Of a stretch of 5,615 nt of DNA, positions 1 through 4,211 are shown in pieces. The stretch lies in assembly GCA_002725445.1 (NCBI GenBank), contig PBPD01000105.1, forward strand, positions 1 to 5,615, in the 5' to 3' direction. The notes under the pieces are model-generated. The model was given only the letters and a program-made list of their open reading frames with translations, made no database searches and was not told the DNA's origin. The position numbers and the translations under genes were made by a program. Source of the stretch: Rickettsiales bacterium (GTDB lineage: Bacteria; Pseudomonadota; Alphaproteobacteria; Rickettsiales; UBA3002). Each line of letters opens with the position of its first letter. The stretch's first letter is position 1.

Positions 1-710
1 AGAATCACGAAGAAGAAAAAGCCGAGAATAAGATTACCACCATCCTGACCGCCCAGCATTTCTACAAACGGTTCAGGCATGCCTGCATTCAACAGGGCTG
101 TTTGGCGACGCTCAGACTCAGCGCGGCGTTCGTCGTCACTGGCATCGCGCCAGTCAGTGCGCGGACTCACACCATTACGCTCAGCCAGCAATTGCGGGTC
201 GATTCGCCCGTCAATGCCGTATTCCGCTGACAAAATGTGCAGCGCCTCTTCCTGTGCGGAAGCTGCGCGCGCATCGTCATATTCATAAAAGAAAGTATGC
301 AGACCAATATCGATCGCGTTGTCCTGCATCTCACGCATCCACGGGGTCACATCGTTATAGCGCGATATCACCACCTGCGCGTTGGCAAAATGCGTGGCAC
401 CGGCGGTCGGGTCCTGCACACTACCCTCCACCACCGAATCCACAATCTGACCGATGCGTGCGTAGGTTTCGGGGTCGTTATTCAGGCTGTTCATGCGTGC
501 ACGCCCCGCTTCGCTGCCCCACGGCTCAAACTGCGATGGCTGCGTGATCACGCCACTCACATCATCCGGCCAACGGCTATCGCTCACGCGGTTCATAATC
601 ACCGCAGCAACGGCTGCCTGCCCCACTTCTGGCTCGTTGCCCGATTCCGCATAGACCATGCGGATCATCAGATCACGTTCGTCAGGGGATAATGTGTAGT
701 TATAGCTCAT
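1..710 (-). CDS. SleB/CwlJ-family cell wall hydrolase, 3' end cut off by window
   Basis: The visible 236 residues begin with ATG at 710; no stop is reached before the window edge. Residues 11-143 match the SleB/CwlJ hydrolase family (Hydrolase_2), which cleaves peptidoglycan glycan strands. Recognisable pieces are the catalytic-region pattern YAESGNEP (Glu22 is the likely acid), GQAAVAAVIMNRV (30-42), QPSQFEPW (57-64), DPTAGATHFAN (100-110) and IGLHTFFYE (135-143). A charged linker rich in Asp, Glu and Arg follows (145-205). At about residue 226 a very hydrophobic stretch with consecutive Phe begins and is cut by the edge, so a C-terminal membrane segment is likely. There is no N-terminal signal peptide, which is unusual for a secreted wall hydrolase and recalls phage-type endolysins. 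It starts five bases after the stop of the gene before it, with no clear Shine-Dalgarno, so translational coupling is likely. Family call is strong; the biological role is inferred. Confidence 0.9.
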   Translation of the reverse strand, partial: MSYNYTLSPDERDLMIRMVYAESGNEPEVGQAAVAAVIMNRVSDSRWPDDVSGVITQPSQFEPWGSEAGRARMNSLNNDPETYARIGQIVDSVVEGSVQDPTAGATHFANAQVVISRYNDVTPWMREMQDNAIDIGLHTFFYEYDDARAASAQEEALHILSAEYGIDGRIDPQLLAERNGVSPRTDWRDASDDERRAESERRQTALLNAGMPEPFVEMLGGQDGGNLILGFFFFVI

Positions 711-715
711 ATATT

Positions 716-1231
716 TTAGCGGCTGGCGCCACGGCCAGCATCAGCTGGGCCACCCGGTGTAGGGGGCGGAGTTTGCTCGCCCGGCACAGGGTCAGCACCC
801 ATACCCAGCGCATCGCGTCCTGCGTTCACAATCCCTTGCTGTAAATTCGCGCCAGCATCCTGTTGCAATGTGTTCACGGCATCGCCCACAGGGCCACCAC
901 CGCCAAACAAACCACCCACAATGCCACCAATCAGGCGTAGTCCCAGAAAACCACCCGCTGCTACCAGCAGGCCACGTCCCCAGGCCAACTCGCCTTCTTC
1001 ATTGCGCAGGAATTGCCCTTCGCTATTGGTGAAAAAGTCGGACACGCTGTTCCAGATTCGACTGAAGAAATTACCTTCCTGCTCTGCGGCTGGCTCTGTT
1101 GCCGGTGCAGATGCAGGTGCTGCGGCAGGCTCTGCCGCTGGTGCAGGCGCCGCTGGTGCAGGCGCTTGTGACGCTGCCGTTGGCGCTGTTGCTTGCGTAG
1201 TTACTACTTCTTCTGTTGTCGTTTGACCCAT
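716..1231 (-). CDS. Pro/Ala-rich hypothetical protein with Gly-rich hydrophobic segment
   Basis: I do not recognise a family. The 171 residues fall into zones: a Thr-rich start, a low-complexity Ala/Pro/Glu stretch (about 14-51) that is probably disordered, a short aromatic amphipathic stretch (NFFSRIWNSVSDFF, 54-67), a hydrophobic glycine-rich segment (about 86-113, with GGFLGLRLIGG and GGLFGGGG) and a Gly/Pro-rich tail. The glycine-rich segment could insert in or lie on a membrane; there is no signal peptide. It is followed five bases later by the SleB-type hydrolase gene, so the two are probably cotranscribed and may act together at the envelope. A weak GGA lies 9 bases before the ATG. The plus-strand frame over the same bases is an artefact of the Ala/Pro-rich composition. 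That this is a gene is likely, from its tight coupling and its long frame ending just before the next start; function is unknown. A holin-like or hydrolase-partner role would be inference only. Confidence 0.75.
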   Translation of the reverse strand: MGQTTTEEVVTTQATAPTAASQAPAPAAPAPAAEPAAAPASAPATEPAAEQEGNFFSRIWNSVSDFFTNSEGQFLRNEEGELAWGRGLLVAAGGFLGLRLIGGIVGGLFGGGGPVGDAVNTLQQDAGANLQQGIVNAGRDALGMGADPVPGEQTPPPTPGGPADAGRGASR

Positions 1232-1292
1232 TGTAAAAATCCGGTTTTATAAATTTCCTTAGTATGTACCATAGCATAGCCATGTTACGAAA

Positions 1293-1311
1293 TTATGACG
1301 TTATGGCGTCA
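1293..1311. repeat. Small inverted and tandem repeat upstream of the Pro/Ala-rich gene
   Basis: TGACG (1296-1300) and CGTCA (1307-1311) form an exact inverted repeat around six bases. The same bases hold an imperfect tandem repeat, TTATGACG then TTATGGCG (1293-1308). It lies about 60-80 bases before the ATG of the 171-residue gene, in the only sizeable gap on that side, so it could be a regulator site. No good -10/-35 pair is visible with it; a weak candidate (ACGTCA, 17 bases, TATGCT on the minus strand) starts inside it. A role as operator is inference. Confidence 0.3.
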
Positions 1312-1360
1312 AAATAAGGGAAAACCGTTAAGAAAGCGCTAAAGGCCTTGTTCAGCCCGG

Positions 1361-1792
1361 TCATTGCGACTTAGCGTCTGGCGCATCCGGGCTGGGCATA
1401 AAGGCCTCTGCCTCAGCCTGCGCATTCTGGCATTCCAGCACCGTAATATCATAGACCGCATGCTCCAGCGCCGAGATAGCGGGCGAAGACGCAAACATCC
1501 AGCCGGCAAACGCACGCTTGGGCGCTTCACCTGGCACATTCTCGGTAATTTCCAAAAGCGCGGCATGTTCGGGGCGTTTGTCTGGCGGCGCTGTCCAGCA
1601 TTCGCGCGCCACAATCTCCAGATTACCAAACCGCATTATTGTGCCCACAGGCGCTTCCAGCTGCGACACTTTGGCCGTCACTTTGTTCAGCCCCTGCAGT
1701 TTCACGCCTTTGATGCCGGGTGCCAGCACCGCGTTGGAGGTCATTGGCCATGCCAATGCCATCATCAACACCACACCCGCCAGACGGCGCAT
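1361..1792 (-). CDS. DUF2155 domain secreted protein
   Basis: This 143-residue protein matches DUF2155, a small family of alphaproteobacterial exported proteins without an established biochemical function. An N-terminal signal peptide is clear: MRRLAG, a hydrophobic core to about residue 17, then a likely cleavage site after SNA (19-21). The mature part carries the family hallmarks: LNKVTAKVSQLEAPVG (35-50), RFGNLEIVARECW (54-66), the PPDKRPEHAALLEI region (69-82) and GWMFASSPAISALEHAVYD (97-115) leading to VLEC. Cys65 and Cys121 are the only cysteines of the mature protein and could form a disulfide in the periplasm. The tail after residue 123 is Ala/Glu/Pro-rich. The ATG lies three bases after the mlaD stop and is preceded by AGGG at 1802-1805 with a 9-base spacing, so the start is well supported and the gene is cotranscribed with mlaD. 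In other Alphaproteobacteria DUF2155 genes are often found near NDUFA12 genes, as here. Confidence 0.92.
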   Translation of the reverse strand: MRRLAGVVLMMALAWPMTSNAVLAPGIKGVKLQGLNKVTAKVSQLEAPVGTIMRFGNLEIVARECWTAPPDKRPEHAALLEITENVPGEAPKRAFAGWMFASSPAISALEHAVYDITVLECQNAQAEAEAFMPSPDAPDAKSQ

Positions 1793-1795
1793 GGC

Positions 1796-2347
1796 TTAGA
1801 GCCCTAAACTAGCTGGATTATCAGGTGTATCGTCGTCTTCGGAACCGCTTGGCGATGCATCACTGCTGCCGCTATCGACACCACCACCGCTAAATACATA
1901 GCGGCCAATCAGATCTTCGAAGCTGATGGATGACTGGGTGTATTCGATCGTGTCGCCCTCTTCCAGCATCGTTTCTTCGGCACCGGGTTCGATACGGATA
2001 TATTTATCGCCCAGCAAGCCACTGGATACCACCGAGACTGACGAATCTTTCGGCAGCGACAATTTCTCTTTCACGCGCATTACCACATTGGCTGTATAGG
2101 TTTCAGGGTCCAGCTTGATCTCTTCGATCGCGCCGACTTTCACGCCACCAATGCGCACATCACTGCCAGCGCTCACACCAGTGATATCACCAAAACGCGC
2201 GTTAACTGTGTAGCCTTCAACCGAGGCCATATTGCTTTTTTCGTAAGCGAACACCAGAAAACCGGCAGCTACAGCAATCACTACAGCGCCCATTACGGTT
2301 TCCAGTAAATTTTTCGACGATGCCTTACCCGACACACTATCCTCCAT
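1796..2347 (-). CDS. mlaD: MlaD-type MCE-domain lipid transport protein
   Basis: In the Mla pathway MlaD is the inner-membrane-anchored, periplasm-facing substrate-binding protein of the MlaFEDB ABC transporter, which moves phospholipids between the membranes to keep outer-membrane asymmetry. The 183 residues give a short cytoplasmic start, one transmembrane helix (about 14-35, ETVMGAVVIAVAAGFLVFAY), and one MCE domain (about 44-122). MCE hallmarks are VNARFGDITGVSAGSDVRIGGVKVG (in the 48-72 span) and the SGLLGDKYIRIEPG signature (109-122). A short segment then leads to FEDLIGRYVFSGG (143-155), followed by an acidic Ser/Asp-rich tail. Its length fits the family, whose assembled form is a hexameric ring. 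No mlaE, mlaF or mlaC is next to it, so the partners must be elsewhere. It has its own promoter and follows a terminator, and leads a two-gene unit with the DUF2155 gene. Only a weak AGG precedes the ATG. Confidence 0.92.
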   Translation of the reverse strand: MEDSVSGKASSKNLLETVMGAVVIAVAAGFLVFAYEKSNMASVEGYTVNARFGDITGVSAGSDVRIGGVKVGAIEEIKLDPETYTANVVMRVKEKLSLPKDSSVSVVSSGLLGDKYIRIEPGAEETMLEEGDTIEYTQSSISFEDLIGRYVFSGGGVDSGSSDASPSGSEDDDTPDNPASLGL

Positions 2348-2361
2348 GGTTTGATGCGCCT

Positions 2362-2390
2362 GTTATAGCGCGCGTCATAGAAATCACCAA
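2362..2390 (-). promoter_or_regulatory. Sigma-70-like promoter for mlaD and the DUF2155 gene
   Basis: Read on the minus strand, TTGGTG (2385-2390) and TATAAC (2362-2367) are separated by exactly 17 bases, matching the housekeeping consensus at 3 of 6 and 5 of 6 positions. The -10 box ends only 14 bases before the mlaD ATG, so the expected transcript would begin about 7-8 bases before the start codon, leaving almost no leader. The -35 box abuts the T-tract of the terminator of the preceding gene. Confidence 0.55.
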
Positions 2391-2419
2391 AAGAAAAATA
2401 AGCTGATTCGCGCAGCTCA
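2389..2419 (-). terminator. Rho-independent terminator after the NDUFA12 gene
   Basis: On the minus strand, TGAGCTG (2413-2419) pairs with CAGCTTA (2399-2405, including one G-U pair) around a seven-base loop, and the stem is followed by TTTTTCTTTT. It lies 45 bases after the stop of the NDUFA12 gene and ahead of mlaD, so the complex I subunit and the mlaD/DUF2155 pair are probably separate transcription units. The stem is short, so termination may be partial. Confidence 0.65.
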
Positions 2420-2464
2420 TCACGATTGCGCGCAATTGCAGGCTATCTGCACAAAAGAAAGGGC

Positions 2465-2827
2465 TTATTCAGGCTTCCACGCCGTGTAATCGGCGGTGGT
2501 TTTGGCACGCTCACCCGTGTTGAGCACATGGCCTTTGGGCAAGTAGCGTCCCGCGGTGCCTGTAAGGTTTGGCACATGCTCTTTCTGCCATGCATGTTGG
2601 CGTACGGGCGCGCCTTCCACCGGCGCTTTATTATGGGTATAATGCAGCCAGCCATGCCAGTGCGCAGGCACTTTGGTCGGCTCTGCTACGCCTTTATAAA
2701 TCACCCAGCGCTTGCGGCGGCGGTTTTTGGGGATGCGTTTTTCTTCGTAATATCTATTACCAAACTCATCGCGCCCCACCAGGTTGCCATGCAGAAATGT
2801 ATGAATGCGTGTTCCAATTGTAGCCAT
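2465..2827 (-). CDS. NADH:ubiquinone oxidoreductase accessory subunit, NDUFA12/B17.2 family
   Basis: This is the bacterial counterpart of the mitochondrial complex I 17.2-kDa subunit, an accessory protein on the peripheral arm that is shared by Alphaproteobacteria and mitochondria. The 120 residues from ATG at 2827 show the family pattern: IGTRIHTFLHGNLVGRDEFG (4-23), NRYYEE, the basic RRRKRWVIYKG (36-46), PTKVPAHWHGWLHYT (50-64), then P..VPNLTGTAGRYLPKG (86-99) and a C-terminal ADYTAWKPE (112-120). Length is typical of bacterial members. An in-frame TTG at 2863 would add 12 residues, but it lies inside a palindrome, has no well-placed Shine-Dalgarno, and adds a basic stretch (RKPAKRATSR) absent from the family start as I know it, so the ATG is preferred. 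No clear Shine-Dalgarno precedes the ATG either. The main nuo operon is not nearby, which is normal for this subunit. It is followed by a terminator at 2389-2419. Confidence 0.93.
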   Translation of the reverse strand: MATIGTRIHTFLHGNLVGRDEFGNRYYEEKRIPKNRRRKRWVIYKGVAEPTKVPAHWHGWLHYTHNKAPVEGAPVRQHAWQKEHVPNLTGTAGRYLPKGHVLNTGERAKTTADYTAWKPE

Positions 2828-2852
2828 ATATCGGGATGTAGCACGCTTTGCG

Positions 2853-2875
2853 GGCTTGCGCAAGCCTGCTTGCGC
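2853..2875. repeat. Overlapping palindromes upstream of the NDUFA12 gene
   Basis: GGCTTGCGCAAGCC (2853-2866) is a perfect 14-base palindrome. Its right half also pairs with the next bases: GCGCAAGC (2858-2865) with GCTTGCGC (2868-2875) around two bases, so two mutually exclusive stems are possible. It sits between the stop of the cNMP-binding protein gene and the ATG at 2827. There is no T-tract on either strand, so it is not a standard intrinsic terminator; it may be a binding site or stabilise the 3' end of the upstream transcript. Confidence 0.5.
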
Positions 2876-2906
2876 CTTCAGCGATGCTTTTGTGTCAGGT
2901 GTATTT

Positions 2907-4118
2907 TTATACCGCCACGGCCGACGCCTGATCAGGACTGAGTGCAGACTTCCATGCCTTCACCCGTTCGCGCACCAGATCTACATAGCCATTCAGCTGG
3001 CCGTTCTGACACATCGAACGCAGCATCTCGCGCGAGATAGGCACTACCGTTGTGCCTGGCGTGGCGTAGGCAGACCCAAAGCGCAAAGTTTCATTATGCA
3101 ATTTCACCATGCCCATTTCGCCCGCCATCGGCCCAATATCGCCAAACACTTCTCCGGCCTGTACACTGCGCACAAAATGCCCTTTCACATATATATCCAC
3201 CTGCCCGCTACTGACCAAAAACGCATCGCGTTCGGCATGCGCCCCCAAATCAAGGATTTTACGCGGCGCAACCACGTTTGGCGTTTGTTTGAGCGAATCG
3301 ATCTGGCGGCGCGTCGCCATACGCAACCAGCTGCCTGACTGCGCTTTAATCACCGGTGCGTGCTGGGCACGCTCTCTGGCAATATCACGGTAAGAGCGCG
3401 GCTCATGGCTGATAGATATGGCTGGGCAACGCTCTTGCAATGTATCAGCCATCGATTTCAATAATTGCTCCTGCTGGCCCACATAATGTTTACGCTGCGA
3501 GGCATCCAGCGTGTCGGGCACATCCTGTTGCAGCTCTATGTAAAGTTCTCCTTCGGCACCCGGGCGATGTCTGTCGCTCAGCCGGTCTATATTTACATGC
3601 CAGCCCTTGCCGCTGAATATTTGCGCGCGTGTTTTTTCCACCGTGATATCAAACGGCAAACCATCGGCCAGAATATGGCTCACCCCATCGGCCTCTTCAC
3701 GCGTCAGGCAATGCAACACCTGATTATGCCCTGCATTATTCAGCTGGGCATTGTCACCGTCCAGCATTTCGCGCCGCTGCATAATCAGCGCACCAAACAA
3801 GCGCGGCGTGCCGTCTTCACGCATCACATAGCCTTCGCCATTTCTGTCTTTGCGCGCCAGCAATTGCATATTCTGGCGCATGCCAGGTGCCAACCATGGC
3901 GGCATGGCCGCATTGCCATCATGGCGATACTGGCGTTCTTTAATAATAATGTCGGGAGAAGCAGAATGGTAATAATGGTCTATTTCGTCAAACTGGATGC
4001 TTGCTGGCGCAGCATTGGCCGTGTGCGCCACCCATTGCGATATCATGCGGCATAGCGGCTCATAGCCTGCATTGCCATCTGGCATTTCCACGCATAATTT
4101 TGTGCTGATACGCGCCAT
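2907..4118 (-). CDS. Cyclic-nucleotide-binding-domain protein with putative degenerate CYTH-like N-terminus
   Basis: The C-terminal part (about 270-370) of this 403-residue soluble protein reads as a cNMP-binding (CNB) domain: FLVSSGQVDIYVKG (300-313), VQAGEVFGDIGPM (319-331) and RFGSAYA (346-352), ending in REML. The phosphate-binding cassette keeps the conserved Arg (346), has Asp327 where Glu is usual, and holds about nine extra residues between them, so ligand binding is plausible but altered. The N-terminal 250 residues resemble the CYTH/triphosphate-tunnel fold (class IV adenylyl cyclases, triphosphatases): ISTKLCV (4-10) sits where ExExK-type strands do, then DHYYHSASPD (47-56), MQRREML (113-119), ITVEKTRAQIF (158-168), WHVNIDRL (173-180), ELYIELQ (191-197) and SYRDI (242-246). 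The two metal-binding Glu of ExExK are absent, so catalysis is doubtful. The CYTH reading is my inference; the CNB call is firmer. The ATG is preceded by GAGGG (4130-4134) at 11 bases and by a promoter at 4150-4178. No DNA-binding domain is visible. Confidence 0.8.
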   Translation of the reverse strand: MARISTKLCVEMPDGNAGYEPLCRMISQWVAHTANAAPASIQFDEIDHYYHSASPDIIIKERQYRHDGNAAMPPWLAPGMRQNMQLLARKDRNGEGYVMREDGTPRLFGALIMQRREMLDGDNAQLNNAGHNQVLHCLTREEADGVSHILADGLPFDITVEKTRAQIFSGKGWHVNIDRLSDRHRPGAEGELYIELQQDVPDTLDASQRKHYVGQQEQLLKSMADTLQERCPAISISHEPRSYRDIARERAQHAPVIKAQSGSWLRMATRRQIDSLKQTPNVVAPRKILDLGAHAERDAFLVSSGQVDIYVKGHFVRSVQAGEVFGDIGPMAGEMGMVKLHNETLRFGSAYATPGTTVVPISREMLRSMCQNGQLNGYVDLVRERVKAWKSALSPDQASAVAV

Positions 4119-4149
4119 GCTTCCATTTTCCCTCGTGCATCACGGGTTT

Positions 4150-4178
4150 AGCATATTGCATCGCAAAAAGTATGACAG
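4150..4178 (-). promoter_or_regulatory. Putative sigma-70-like promoter for the cNMP-binding protein gene
   Basis: On the minus strand CTGTCA (4173-4178) and TATGCT (4150-4155) are 17 bases apart, each matching the housekeeping consensus at four of six positions. The expected start of transcription lies about 25 bases before the ATG at 4118, leaving room for the GAGGG ribosome binding site at 4130-4134. Just upstream of the -35 box is TTATTCACA (4182-4190, minus strand), which matches the DnaA-box pattern TTATNCACA and contains half of a CRP-type site (TGTGA); being single, it may be chance. Confidence 0.45.
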
Positions 4179-4192
4179 TTATGTGAATAATA

Positions 4193-4211
4193 AGCGTAAT
4201 CTTATTACGCT
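4193..4211 (-). terminator. Weak terminator-like hairpin at the stop codon of the HTH-like repeat gene
   Basis: AGCGTAAT and ATTACGCT form a perfect 8-base stem around a three-base loop, overlapping the TAA stop at 4205-4207 of the 455-residue gene. The minus-strand sequence after it is TATTATT, a poor T-tract, and the stem is AT-rich. It could reduce read-through into the cNMP-binding protein gene or only protect the 3' end; full termination is doubtful. Confidence 0.4.

Noticed and set aside
237..692. Plus-strand open frame of 151 codons
   Set aside because: It is antisense to the SleB-type hydrolase, which has strong family motifs.
870..1226. Plus-strand open frame of 118 codons, Ala/Gly-rich
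   Set aside because: Its low-complexity composition simply reflects the complement of the Ala/Pro-rich minus-strand gene.
1325..1360. Terminator after the DUF2155 gene
   Set aside because: Only a G-U-rich stem (GGGCT with GGCCT) is possible and no clean T-tract follows, so it is not convincing.
1364..1807. Plus-strand open frame of 147 codons
   Set aside because: It mirrors the DUF2155 gene; the minus-strand protein has a signal peptide and family motifs, the plus-strand one is His/Arg-rich.
2828..2863. TTG start adding 12 residues to the NDUFA12 protein
   Set aside because: The TTG is inside a palindrome, has no well-placed ribosome binding site, and the added basic residues do not fit the family start.
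2853..2866. Palindrome as intrinsic terminator for the cNMP-binding gene
   Set aside because: No T-tract follows on either strand.
2426..2941. Plus-strand open frame of 171 codons
   Set aside because: It is antisense to the NDUFA12 gene, which is clearly real by family match.
2805..3338. Plus-strand open frame of 177 codons
   Set aside because: It spans the boundary of two minus-strand genes antisense and shows no motif.
3465..4055. Plus-strand open frame of 196 codons
   Set aside because: It lies wholly antisense to the cNMP-binding protein gene, whose protein has recognisable domain motifs; the plus-strand translation is rich in His, Arg and Cys without any family pattern.
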